Shown piece after piece: positions 16,475 to 23,147 of a stretch of 23,147 nucleotides of DNA (its first letter is position 1; the number at the start of each line of letters is the position of its first letter). A program made the translations under genes and the position numbers. Source of the DNA: an uncultured Flavobacteriales bacterium (lineage in GTDB: Bacteria > Bacteroidota > Bacteroidia > Flavobacteriales_D > Crocinitomicaceae); NCBI GenBank assembly GCA_937973685.1, contig CALJKJ010000041.1, forward strand, positions 1-23,147, given 5' to 3'. A model generated the notes under the pieces. That model saw nothing but the letters and a program-made list of their open reading frames with translations, did no database searches and was not told the origin of the DNA.

Positions 16475-16490
16475 AGTTAGCATGCTAACT
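16475..16490. promoter_or_regulatory. Perfect 16-bp palindrome in the pckA leader, putative operator
   Basis: AGTTAGCATGCTAACT is identical to its reverse complement. It lies between the candidate pckA -7 box (16501-16508) and the pckA ATG, so it would cover about +5 to +20 of the transcript. With no loop and no T-run it is not a terminator. A dimeric regulator site is the simplest reading; the protein is unknown. Confidence 0.5.
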
Positions 16491-16500
16491 TATTTTAATG

Positions 16501-16508
16501 CAAAATTA
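16501..16508 (-). promoter_or_regulatory. Candidate -7 box for pckA
   Basis: The minus strand reads TAATTTTG, a full TAnnTTTG match, 39 nt upstream of the ATG. No TTTG -33 is present at 17-23 nt, which would suit a promoter needing an activator. The rest of the 178-nt elbB/pckA gap holds small AT-rich inverted repeats at 16571-16596 but no gene. Confidence 0.4.
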
Positions 16509-16639
16509 ATGGATTGAATCAATTTTTTGGTGTATTTACGTACTAAATGTTGTTAAAGATTGAATTCATACTAATTCTAAATTAGCTACTAAGCTATGAA
16601 TCAAATGATAAAGCAATTAACATTCAATAAATGGTGTAA

Positions 16640-17323
16640 TTAATTTGCAAGTGAAATGAGTGCGCGGACTGCTTGAGAAATATTTTCTCTTACCTCAACT
16701 ATTGAGGCATTCATCATGTAACATGGCGCGGTAACGATGCGGTTAACTTCATCTATTTGAATATCTGTAATTGTTTTTTCAACTACTTGTGCACCAGTTT
16801 TTTCCAACCCTTTATTAAAACTGTCAATGGAATAAGGAGATGCTGCTTTTGTTGTGCCAATTGTTAACGAAGGTTCACAATTGGAATCGGCCAATGCTTG
16901 TGCGATAACAACGGGACTGACACACAAACCAGCAATTGGTTTTCCAACATTATGCATGTTAACGAGTAACAATTTAACTTCTGGTAAAATGGTTCCATCT
17001 GGACCGTTAAATGCCCAATCGGTTAAGTTTTTTGCGTTACCCGATCCGCCTGGAATAATCAATGCATCAATATCAGCTGGTGAAATGGTGTTGATTGCTT
17101 GAATGTCACCACGAGCAATGCGTGCCGATTCGACCAACATGTTTCTCGTTTCATTCATTGGTTCTCCTGAAACATGATTGATGACATCGTGTTGATTTTT
17201 GTCAATTGAAATACACACATATTCAGCACCTTGCTCCTTGATTGCTAATAATGTTAATACTGATTCGTGAATTTCTGATCCATCATTTACACCACATCCG
17301 GAAAGTAAAACGCCTATTTTCAT
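16640..17323 (-). CDS. elbB: ElbB-family DJ-1/PfpI-like glyoxalase
   Basis: 227 residues from ATG 17323 (MKIGVLLSGCGVNDGSEIHE); the open frame reaches a TTG at 17344 but the family start aligns with this Met. E. coli ElbB (isoprenoid biosynthesis glyoxalase, sometimes called ES1-like) begins nearly identically. The DJ-1/PfpI fold is shown by the IIPGGSGNAKNL loop and the nucleophile-elbow cysteine in AGLCVSP. A glyoxalase III-like activity is reported for the E. coli protein, but the physiological role is uncertain. The conserved TGE/SGEPMNETRNMLVESARIARG segment matches the family strongly. It diverges from the DCC gene, and the 84-nt gap carries candidate promoters for both. It is not part of the pckA transcript unless reading continues past 16640, where no terminator is seen. 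Confidence 0.93.
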   Translation of the reverse strand: MKIGVLLSGCGVNDGSEIHESVLTLLAIKEQGAEYVCISIDKNQHDVINHVSGEPMNETRNMLVESARIARGDIQAINTISPADIDALIIPGGSGNAKNLTDWAFNGPDGTILPEVKLLLVNMHNVGKPIAGLCVSPVVIAQALADSNCEPSLTIGTTKAASPYSIDSFNKGLEKTGAQVVEKTITDIQIDEVNRIVTAPCYMMNASIVEVRENISQAVRALISLAN

Positions 17324-17341
17324 GTTTGAATTATTTTTATT

Positions 17342-17370
17342 CAAATGTACGTATTCATTTTAAGTTCAAA
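17342..17370 (-). promoter_or_regulatory. Candidate promoter for elbB
   Basis: On the minus strand, TTTG (complement of 17367-17370), 17 nt, then TACATTTG (complement of 17342-17349) fit TTTG/TAnnTTTG. The box ends 18 nt before the ATG at 17323. Confidence 0.45.
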
Positions 17371-17384
17371 GTTCACAAAGCTTA

Positions 17385-17392
17385 TAAATTTG
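17385..17392 (+). promoter_or_regulatory. Candidate -7 box for the DCC protein gene and following genes
   Basis: TAAATTTG ends 15 nt before the ATG at 17408. No matching -33 TTTG is seen. If used, it could drive the whole rightward gene string. Confidence 0.35.
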
Positions 17393-17407
17393 AAGTAAAT
17401 TTAGCAC

Positions 17408-17800
17408 ATGAAAAATAGGATCGTTTTCTATGATGGTACATGCGGACTGTGTAGTAGGAGTGTACTTTTTTTGTTACAAAACGAAAAAGACAATTCCTTG
17501 CGTTTTTGTGCCTTGCAATCAGAAACTGCACATGAATTTTTCATTGAAAACAACTTAACAATACAATCGTTAGATACCATTATGTATTGGGATGGATCAC
17601 GTTTTTTCTTCAAGTCAACCGCTGTACTTCGATTAATACCTTTCTTGAAAACGCGTTTTGTTTGGCTCAAAATAGCATGGATTTTCCCTCTTTTTATTCG
17701 TGACTTTGTATACGAAATCATAGCAAAAAACCGTAAACGCTTTTTCAAGAATACATGTGCATTGCCAACTGAAGCACAGAAAAACCGCTTTATTTGTTAA
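17408..17800 (+). CDS. DCC family (DUF393) thiol-disulfide oxidoreductase-like protein
   Basis: 130 residues, usual for this small family. The name-giving motif DGTCGLC (D9, C12, C15) is near the N-terminus after the first beta strand, as expected for a thioredoxin-like CxxC protein; this supports redox chemistry, though no substrate is known for the family. The middle has the STAVLRLI motif, and the C-terminal part is hydrophobic and Trp/Phe-rich (FVWLKIAWIFPLFIRDFVY), suggesting membrane association. The end is basic. It is the first gene of the rightward cluster, separated from the next gene by 76 nt, a wider gap than any other in the cluster, so it may or may not be co-transcribed. Confidence 0.88.
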   Translation: MKNRIVFYDGTCGLCSRSVLFLLQNEKDNSLRFCALQSETAHEFFIENNLTIQSLDTIMYWDGSRFFFKSTAVLRLIPFLKTRFVWLKIAWIFPLFIRDFVYEIIAKNRKRFFKNTCALPTEAQKNRFIC

Positions 17801-17843
17801 TAAAAAGTACAAATACTCGGTTAAACAGTTAATTTTCGTGCTG

Positions 17844-17871
17844 TTTGTTACAGTTACTTTCCTTATTTTTG
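17844..17871 (+). promoter_or_regulatory. Candidate internal promoter before the epimerase-CBS gene
   Basis: TTTG (17844-17847), 16 nt, TATTTTTG (17864-17871). The box ends 5 nt before the ATG at 17877, so a transcript from it would be leaderless or nearly so. The T-rich context makes chance likely. Confidence 0.3.
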
Positions 17872-17876
17872 TTTTT

Positions 17877-18881
17877 ATGAGAATTTCTGCTTCAATATAC
17901 TCGGATAAAAAAAGAGATTTAGCGACAACAATTGCTGATTTAAATGCACATAATGTGGATCTTCTTCATGTCGATTGTAACGATGATTTACGTGTTTTTG
18001 ATGATATTCAGCAAATTAGAAAATGGTGTTCGATCCCAATTGACTTGCATATTATCACTAAACACCCTTCCAAGTATTACGATAAGTTGAAAGAAGTTCC
18101 TGTCGAATACATTACGTTTCAATTGGAAGATTTGGAAGAGCCATTGGTAATTCCATCAGACATAACAGGAAAGAAAGGATTGGCATTGATAACACCAACG
18201 CCCGTTGCAGCATTTGATGCCTACAGTGATTTCGATTTCATTCTCTTTATGGCAACGATTCCTGGCCAAAGTGGTGGAGTTTTTGATGCGGTGAATTTTA
18301 AGAAAATACGTGATTTTCAACAAAAATATCCCAACAAATCTGTTCATGTTGACGGTGGTGTGAATGGTGAAGTGTCCTTTATTTTGAGAAACATGGGCGT
18401 TCATTCGTCTGTTTCTGGTTCGTTTTTATTCAATGCACCCAGTGTTGGTCATGCGTTGATGGATTTAACAAAACGCACCATTGATTCACATTTCCAAATC
18501 AAAGATTTCATGATTCCGTTAGACGAATCACCTTTCATTTACGAAAATCAAGCGGATAACATTCAATTATTCAATGAGATTGAAAAAGGGAAATTAGGAT
18601 TCGCATTGGTTTTGTCCGAAACACAACAACTAGTTGGATTGGTGTCAAATGCAGATATTCGTAAAGCATTGATTCGTCACCAAGGAGATTTAACCAACAC
18701 TAGTATCGCTGAACTGATGAATACGCAACCAATTGTTGTGGAAGAAGCGGCAACAGTAAATGATTTGTTGCAATTAATCAAATCTTACACGTTTCCAATT
18801 TCTTATTTGCCTGTTGTTGACAAAGCAGGGATAGCTAAGGGAATTATTACATTTGTCAATTTAATAAAAGGAGAATTATAA
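17877..18881 (+). CDS. Ribulose-phosphate-3-epimerase-like barrel fused to two CBS domains
   Basis: 334 residues from ATG 17877; an upstream in-frame ATG at 17757 overlaps the previous gene and encodes a segment unlike the family, while the barrel's first strand (RISASI) starts at this Met. Residues 1-200 follow the epimerase pattern: ISASI (3-7), HVDCND (31-36), DLHII (56-60), MATIPGQSGG (125-134) and HVDGGVN (157-163). H31, D33, H58 and D159 match the four metal ligands of the family, but the usual Met after the HxD motif and in the DVHLM motif are replaced by Asn and Ile. Residues about 208-334 are two CBS domains, close in style to those of KdsD/GutQ (GLVSNADIRKAL; SIAELMNTQP; LPVVD). CBS pairs usually bind adenosyl ligands. 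Stop is 4 nt before the DAHP synthase ATG. The substrate is unknown. Confidence 0.8.
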   Translation: MRISASIYSDKKRDLATTIADLNAHNVDLLHVDCNDDLRVFDDIQQIRKWCSIPIDLHIITKHPSKYYDKLKEVPVEYITFQLEDLEEPLVIPSDITGKKGLALITPTPVAAFDAYSDFDFILFMATIPGQSGGVFDAVNFKKIRDFQQKYPNKSVHVDGGVNGEVSFILRNMGVHSSVSGSFLFNAPSVGHALMDLTKRTIDSHFQIKDFMIPLDESPFIYENQADNIQLFNEIEKGKLGFALVLSETQQLVGLVSNADIRKALIRHQGDLTNTSIAELMNTQPIVVEEAATVNDLLQLIKSYTFPISYLPVVDKAGIAKGIITFVNLIKGEL

Positions 18882-18885
18882 CAAG

Positions 18886-19884
18886 ATGATCATACATTTA
18901 AAAAGCACTGTTTCTGTACATCAAGCAGCACAACTTGCAGCAGCAAACAAAGCATTCCACATTGTTTCAGACGAAAAAAATGTCTTGATAACTGGTTCAG
19001 GAGTGAAAGAAGTTCCAACTGGTTTACAAGATTTCACAGACGAACATTGGGTATTTGCAAACGACATGCAATTAGCAGCACGTTCGTACCGACCAACAAC
19101 ACGTGAAGTGACGATTGGAAATGTAACTGTTGGTGGAAACACAAAAAACACCATTATCATTTCTGGTCCCTGTTCGGTTGAATCTGAAGAACAAATCAGA
19201 GAATCTGCAGCATTGTTAAAAGCTAATGGTTTGACCTCGTTGCGTGGTGGTTGTTACAAACCAAGAACTAGTCCGTACAGTTTCCAAGGAATGGGCTTAG
19301 ACGGATTAAAGTTGTTGGCTAAAATGCGTGAAGAACACGGATTTACAGTTGTTACAGAAGCGCGTGACGCGACGCATATTGATGAAATCATTGAGCATGC
19401 AGATGTGATTCAAGTTGGTGCAAAAGCCATGTACGACCAAGGAATTTTACGTGCTTGTGCGAAAACACAAAAAACAGTGTTGATCAAACGTGGATTTGGA
19501 ACAACGTTGCAAGAATTTGTGCAAGCAGCTGAATTTGTATTGGCTGGTGGTAATGAAAATGTGTTGTTGTGCGAACGTGGTATCAGAACTTTCGAGACGG
19601 GAACACGTTTTACACTTGATTTGTGTGGTGTCGAATGGTTGAAACATTACACGAATTTACCTGTAGTACTTGATCCAAGTCACGCGATGGGTTATGCATA
19701 CGGAATTGCGGGATTAACACGAGCATGTGTTGCTTTAGGTGTAGATGGCTTGTTAATTGAAGTGCATCCAAATCCGAAAGTAGCGAAATCAGATGCTTCG
19801 CAACAATTGAATCACCAAGAATTTGAGGCTTTGTTGAAATCCATTCAACCAATTGCTACAAGTGTTGGATATAGCATCGTTTAA
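18886..19884 (+). CDS. aroF: 3-deoxy-7-phosphoheptulonate (DAHP) synthase, type I-beta
   Basis: 332 residues. It condenses PEP with erythrose 4-phosphate, the first step of the shikimate pathway to aromatic amino acids. Residues 1-85 form a ferredoxin-like N-terminal domain as in Thermotoga DAHP synthase, where it mediates feedback control. The barrel has GPCSVES, GGCYKPRTSPYSFQG (KPRTS is the DAHP-synthase signature, unlike KANRSS of Kdo8P synthase), CERGIRTFE and DPSHAMG, covering the PEP and metal sites. Upstream AAAAGGAG (about 18866-18873) is one of few Shine-Dalgarno-like sequences in the window. It is placed between an epimerase-CBS gene (4-nt gap) and a KdsC-like phosphatase gene (1-nt gap), so the three are almost surely one transcript. 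No chorismate mutase domain is fused, unlike many Bacteroidota DAHP synthases. Confidence 0.95.
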   Translation: MIIHLKSTVSVHQAAQLAAANKAFHIVSDEKNVLITGSGVKEVPTGLQDFTDEHWVFANDMQLAARSYRPTTREVTIGNVTVGGNTKNTIIISGPCSVESEEQIRESAALLKANGLTSLRGGCYKPRTSPYSFQGMGLDGLKLLAKMREEHGFTVVTEARDATHIDEIIEHADVIQVGAKAMYDQGILRACAKTQKTVLIKRGFGTTLQEFVQAAEFVLAGGNENVLLCERGIRTFETGTRFTLDLCGVEWLKHYTNLPVVLDPSHAMGYAYGIAGLTRACVALGVDGLLIEVHPNPKVAKSDASQQLNHQEFEALLKSIQPIATSVGYSIV

Positions 19885-19885
19885 T

Positions 19886-20572
19886 ATGTTGTTTCTCGAT
19901 CAAAACATCAAAGGATTGTGCGCCAAATTTGGTGTCGATTTTTATCAGTTTTTGTCCGATTTCAATGTCGACGGTGTAACAGAATTGTCCATTTTGGATT
20001 TGGAGGCCGTTGCTGAAGAATACGAAGTAGATTTTTACGCCTTGTTGTTCAAACCACTTTTTATTTACGATCATTTGCGCGACAAATTGGCTCAAATTAA
20101 ACTGTTGATTTTGGACGTTGACGGCGTGATGACAGATGCAGGAATGTATTACACTGAGTCGGGTGACCAAATGAAAAAATACAATGCAAAAGACGGAATG
20201 GCCATCATGAAAGCGCAAGAAGCTGGTTTGAAAATTGGTATTATTTCTTCTGCATTCACCGATCAAATGGTTGTGAAACGCGCTGAATTATTGAAAATTT
20301 CTCATGTTTATGTAGGCAGAGACCAAAAATTAGGTGTACTCGAAAATTGGTGCAACGAATTAGGGATTAGCTTACAGGAAGTTGCAATGATTGGCGACGA
20401 CATCAACGATTTATCCATCATGGAAAAAGTTGGTTTCACGTGTTGTCCTGTCGATGCAGTACAATTAGTTAAACAACAAGTTGACGTAGTTTTAAAAACC
20501 CCAGGAGGTAAAGGAGCAATAAGAGAATTGATCGACAATTTTTTATTACCTGAACCCATAAAGAATTTTTAA
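19886..20572 (+). CDS. KdsC-like HAD phosphatase with XRE-like N-terminal extension
   Basis: 228 residues from ATG 19886, one nt after the previous stop; the open frame extends to 19853 inside the DAHP synthase gene. Residues about 70-215 are a KdsC/YrbI-type HAD phosphatase: LLILDVDGVMTDAG (D77, D79 nucleophile and acid), KKYNAKDGMAI, GIISS (motif II), K148 and GDDINDLSIMEKVG (170-183). The GGKGAIREL end is also typical. Such enzymes remove phosphate from Kdo-8-phosphate or related 3-deoxy-ulosonates. Residues 1-60 are extra: two similar segments (KFGVDFYQFL, EYEVDFYALL) and an LSILDLEAVAEEY helix recall a degenerate XRE helix-turn-helix. It could be the cell's Kdo8P phosphatase, or act on a product of the adjacent synthase. 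The HAD call is certain; the substrate is not. Confidence 0.88.
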   Translation: MLFLDQNIKGLCAKFGVDFYQFLSDFNVDGVTELSILDLEAVAEEYEVDFYALLFKPLFIYDHLRDKLAQIKLLILDVDGVMTDAGMYYTESGDQMKKYNAKDGMAIMKAQEAGLKIGIISSAFTDQMVVKRAELLKISHVYVGRDQKLGVLENWCNELGISLQEVAMIGDDINDLSIMEKVGFTCCPVDAVQLVKQQVDVVLKTPGGKGAIRELIDNFLLPEPIKNF

Positions 20573-20577
20573 TCGAA

Positions 20578-21786
20578 ATGAATCAAATTACAGTAGGAAT
20601 TATCCGTGAAGGAAAAGTTCCGCCAGATAAGCGTGTACCCCTCACGCCAAAACAATGCAAACAAGTCGAGCAGCTTTTTCCACATGTGAAGGTAGTTGTT
20701 CAAACAAGTCCTGTTCGTGCATTTACGGACAAACATTTTACCGATGAAGGTGTCGAGATAGTGAGTGATTTAGCGCATTGCGACATCATTATGGGGGTGA
20801 AAGAAGTCAATATTTCCGACTTGATTCCCAGTAAAAAATTCTTGTTCTTTTCGCACACATTGAAGAAACAACCGTACAACCGAAATTTGTTGCGCGCTGT
20901 ATTAGACAAGAAAATTCAATTGATCGATTACGAAGTACTAAAAAACAGTGCCAACAAACGCATTATCGGATTTGGTAGGTACGCTGGTATTGTTGGCGCT
21001 TACAATGGATTTAGAGCTTTTGGTTTGAAACATCAATTATACGATTTGAAACAAGCATGTGCCTGTGCTGATCGTGTGGAAATGGAAAACGAATTGAAAA
21101 AAGTGACCTTTCCAAAAAACACGAAGATTGTATTGACTGGTTTTGGACGCGTTGGAAATGGTGCACGTGAAATCATGAAATTGGTTCCAATAGAAGAACT
21201 TGCACCAGCTGAGTTTTTAGCATACAAGGGAGAAGCAGCAGTTTTCACGCAATTAGAAGTCAACGATTATTTTGAGCGCATCGATGGTACACCCTTCGAA
21301 AAACAAACTTTTTATCAAACACCAGAATTGTTTCAATCGGCGTTTCATAAATATGCAGAACATGCTCAGCTTTATATCGCTTGTCATTATTGGAGCAATA
21401 AATCGCCTAACATATTAACTAACGAAGCTTTATCCTCGTCGCAATTATCTGTTGTAGCAGACATATCGTGTGATATTGCCGGTCCAATTGCTTGTACGAT
21501 TCGACCTTCCAAAATCGCGGATCCTATTTTTGGATACGATACGACGACGCAACAGGAAGCGGATTGGATGCAACCAGGTGTTATTGCGGTGATGGCGGTC
21601 GATAATTTACCGTGCGAATTACCGCTTGATGCGTCAGAAGATTTTGGTAACGAATTGATAGCTCAGGTTTTCCCAGCATTGTTTGGCGAAGATCCTACTG
21701 GAATCATCGAACGCGGTAGTGAAACAGATTTATCGGGTAATTTAACATCAAATTTTGCATATTTGCAGGACTACGTGAATGGATAA
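20578..21786 (+). CDS. Saccharopine dehydrogenase (lysine-forming)-like, AlaDh/PNT superfamily
   Basis: 402 residues. The N-terminal region has the superfamily opening IIREGK...RVPLTP. Then GVKEVN (73-78) and FFSHTLKKQ (90-98) place K75 and H93 at the positions I recall as the catalytic Lys and His of yeast LYS1. YEVLKNSANKRIIGFGRYAG matches the LYS1-type segment before the cofactor domain. The NAD-binding glycine motif is GFGRVGNG (188-195). The reaction would be reversible cleavage of saccharopine to lysine and 2-oxoglutarate with NAD. The sequence is diverged, so another amino-acid or imine dehydrogenase is possible. It starts 5 nt after the HAD gene stop and continues the tight gene string. 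No bifunctional partner (LysKR or saccharopine reductase) is seen nearby. Confidence 0.75.
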   Translation: MNQITVGIIREGKVPPDKRVPLTPKQCKQVEQLFPHVKVVVQTSPVRAFTDKHFTDEGVEIVSDLAHCDIIMGVKEVNISDLIPSKKFLFFSHTLKKQPYNRNLLRAVLDKKIQLIDYEVLKNSANKRIIGFGRYAGIVGAYNGFRAFGLKHQLYDLKQACACADRVEMENELKKVTFPKNTKIVLTGFGRVGNGAREIMKLVPIEELAPAEFLAYKGEAAVFTQLEVNDYFERIDGTPFEKQTFYQTPELFQSAFHKYAEHAQLYIACHYWSNKSPNILTNEALSSSQLSVVADISCDIAGPIACTIRPSKIADPIFGYDTTTQQEADWMQPGVIAVMAVDNLPCELPLDASEDFGNELIAQVFPALFGEDPTGIIERGSETDLSGNLTSNFAYLQDYVNG

Positions 21787-21801
21787 CTAAATACAAATCA
21801 G

Positions 21802-23147
21802 ATGGAAAATCAGATCAAAAAAGGAGACAAAAAAGTAATACGCGGTTGGATCATGTACGATTGGGCCAATTCAGTGTACAATTTGGTCATTTCTTCGGCG
21901 ATTTTCCCGATTTTTTACGATACGGTAACTACTAAATATTACAAAACGCAACACTACGGCGTAACGTGGGAAAATGCGGATTCAGTGACTTTGAAAGCTG
22001 GTGAAGTGGTTACAGTAGATTTCTTCGGATGGCAATTATCCAATTCCGCATTGATGAGTTTTGTGTTGTCTGCATCTTTTTTAGTTGTTTCGTTCATGTC
22101 GCCTTTGTTATCGGGCGTTGCTGATTACCGAGGAAACAAAAAACGCTTTTTGCAATTCTTCTGTTACATGGGCGCATTGGCTTCAATGTCTTTATTCTTT
22201 TTTGCCGATTTATTGAAGATTGGCTTGATCGAAATTGGCTTATTGTCCTTGTTCATTGCCAGCATTGGATTTTGGAACAGTTTGGTGTTTTACAACTCTT
22301 ATTTACCGGAGATTGCTGAAATAAAGAACCACGATAAATTATCAGCTAAAGGTTTTTCGATGGGTTACATTGGAAGTATGACCTTGTTGATCATTTGTTT
22401 GGTCTTGATGAAAGTCTTTCACGTTCCAGCTGCGTATTGTTTTGTGATAGTTGGCTTGTGGTGGATTTCCTTTTCACAATTGACTTACCGCGTTTTACCC
22501 AACACCACTTCAGTACGTATCAAAGAGAAAGGGTATATCTGGAAAGGTTTCAAGGAGTTGAAAAAGGTATTTGTCGAATTCCAACAAACGCATCGTTTGA
22601 AGCGTTATTTGACCGCTTTTTTCTTTTTCAATACAGGTGTTCAAACCGTGATGTTGATGGCAACTTATTTTGCCAAAAAAGAAATTGCTTGGCCAATCAA
22701 AGATGGAAAAGTGGATGATAGCGGTTTGATCATTGCTATTTTGTTGATTCAGTTATTGGGAGCAGGAGGAGCGTTTGTGATGTCAAAAATCTCATTAAAA
22801 ATTGGCAACATCAAAACCTTGATTATCTCGATTTTCATTTGGATCATCATTTGCGGAATGGCATTTGTGATTGAAACACCAACGGAATTTTATTTATTGG
22901 CTGCAGCAGTTGGTTTGGTAATGGGCGGCGTTCAAGCCATTGCGCGTTCTACCTATTCCAAGTATTTACCAGAAACTGAGGACCACGCTAGTTATTTCTC
23001 CTTTTACGATGCTTCCGAAAAGATTGGTATTGTTCTAGGAACGCTTTTCTTTGGTTTGATGGAAATTGCCTTCAACGACATGCGCTTCTCGGTTGTTTCC
23101 GTTGCAACTTTCTTTGTCTTGGGCTTGTTGTTCTTGTTACGCGTTCC
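21802..23147 (+). CDS. MFS transporter of UMF1/Atg22 type, 3' end cut by window edge
   Basis: The frame from ATG 21802 is open for 448 codons to the right edge with no stop, so the gene is real but incomplete. The first segment, GWIMYDWANSVYNLVISSAIFPIFY, carries the YDWANS motif characteristic of UMF1/Atg22-like major facilitator proteins. Later landmarks are the loop ADYRGNKKR (MFS motif A-like), FYNSYLPEIA, and GLVMGGVQAIARSTYSKYLPE, also typical. About eleven membrane segments are visible. It sits 15 nt after the saccharopine-dehydrogenase-like gene, same strand, so probably the same transcript. Substrate unknown; Atg22 in yeast exports amino acids from the vacuole, and some relatives are annotated only as MFS. 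Confidence 0.9.
   Translation, partial: MENQIKKGDKKVIRGWIMYDWANSVYNLVISSAIFPIFYDTVTTKYYKTQHYGVTWENADSVTLKAGEVVTVDFFGWQLSNSALMSFVLSASFLVVSFMSPLLSGVADYRGNKKRFLQFFCYMGALASMSLFFFADLLKIGLIEIGLLSLFIASIGFWNSLVFYNSYLPEIAEIKNHDKLSAKGFSMGYIGSMTLLIICLVLMKVFHVPAAYCFVIVGLWWISFSQLTYRVLPNTTSVRIKEKGYIWKGFKELKKVFVEFQQTHRLKRYLTAFFFFNTGVQTVMLMATYFAKKEIAWPIKDGKVDDSGLIIAILLIQLLGAGGAFVMSKISLKIGNIKTLIISIFIWIIICGMAFVIETPTEFYLLAAAVGLVMGGVQAIARSTYSKYLPETEDHASYFSFYDASEKIGIVLGTLFFGLMEIAFNDMRFSVVSVATFFVLGLLFLLRV

Noticed and set aside
16571..16596. Small overlapping inverted repeats (CTAATT-CTA-AATTAG and TAGCT-ACTA-AGCTA) between elbB and pckA
   Set aside because: Stems of 5-6 bp, AT-rich and without a T-run; too weak for a terminator and common by chance in such sequence.
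17757..17876. 40-residue membrane-like N-terminal extension of the epimerase-CBS protein
   Set aside because: It overlaps the DCC gene in another frame, includes T-rich intergenic sequence, and the barrel's first strand starts exactly at the Met at 17877.
22395..22718. 107-codon plus-strand frame near the right edge
   Set aside because: It lies inside the long open MFS transporter frame that starts at 21802 and has no recognisable features.

Overview
The window looks like a chromosomal segment of a member of the Bacteroidota, most likely Flavobacteriales of the Fluviicola/Crocinitomicaceae kind. This rests on four things: a type IX secretion C-terminal sorting domain, a Rho factor with a long Asn/Gln-rich insert, promoter-like TAnnTTTG boxes instead of the E. 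coli -10/-35 pattern, and very few Shine-Dalgarno sequences. Base composition is AT-rich throughout. I see no tRNA, rRNA, CRISPR array, insertion sequence or phage gene, and no gene-free stretch longer than about 220 bases.

Layout. (1) Bases 1-4543 hold the 3' part of a giant TPR/coiled-coil protein gene. It contains an in-frame array of 34 identical pentapeptides (Leu-Lys-Glu-Gln-Gln). (2) Bases 4643-6930 hold an Mpl-like Mur ligase and a small secreted DNRLRE-type protein with a type IX sorting tail, closed by a bidirectional terminator. (3) Bases 6989-9417, minus strand, hold rho followed by a DUF4199-like membrane protein. (4) Bases 9601-13964 hold a DAACS acidic amino acid symporter facing uvrA; their stop codons are 2 bp apart. 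(5) Bases 14186-16461 hold an ECF-type sigma factor and, facing it across a second bidirectional terminator, pckA. A perfect 16-bp palindrome lies in the pckA leader. (6) Bases 16640-17323, minus strand, hold elbB. (7) From 17408 to the right edge, plus strand, lie a DCC thiol-oxidoreductase-like protein and then a very tight gene string: a ribulose-phosphate-epimerase-like barrel fused to two CBS domains, a DAHP synthase, a KdsC-like HAD phosphatase with an XRE-like N-terminal extension, a saccharopine-dehydrogenase-like enzyme, and an MFS transporter of the UMF1/Atg22 type that runs off the window.

The most interesting part is region 7. Three consecutive genes mirror the logic of Kdo synthesis, which uses a sugar-phosphate isomerase with CBS domains, a 3-deoxy-ulosonate-phosphate synthase and a 3-deoxy-ulosonate phosphatase. 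Here the isomerase domain is an epimerase-type TIM barrel and the synthase is of DAHP type. This could be a regulated entry into the shikimate pathway or an uncharacterised 3-deoxy-sugar acid route; the sequence alone does not decide. The other notable items are the coding minisatellite, the palindrome in front of pckA, and an Asp-to-Asn change at a predicted sodium-site residue of the symporter. The remaining genes are housekeeping genes in ordinary form.
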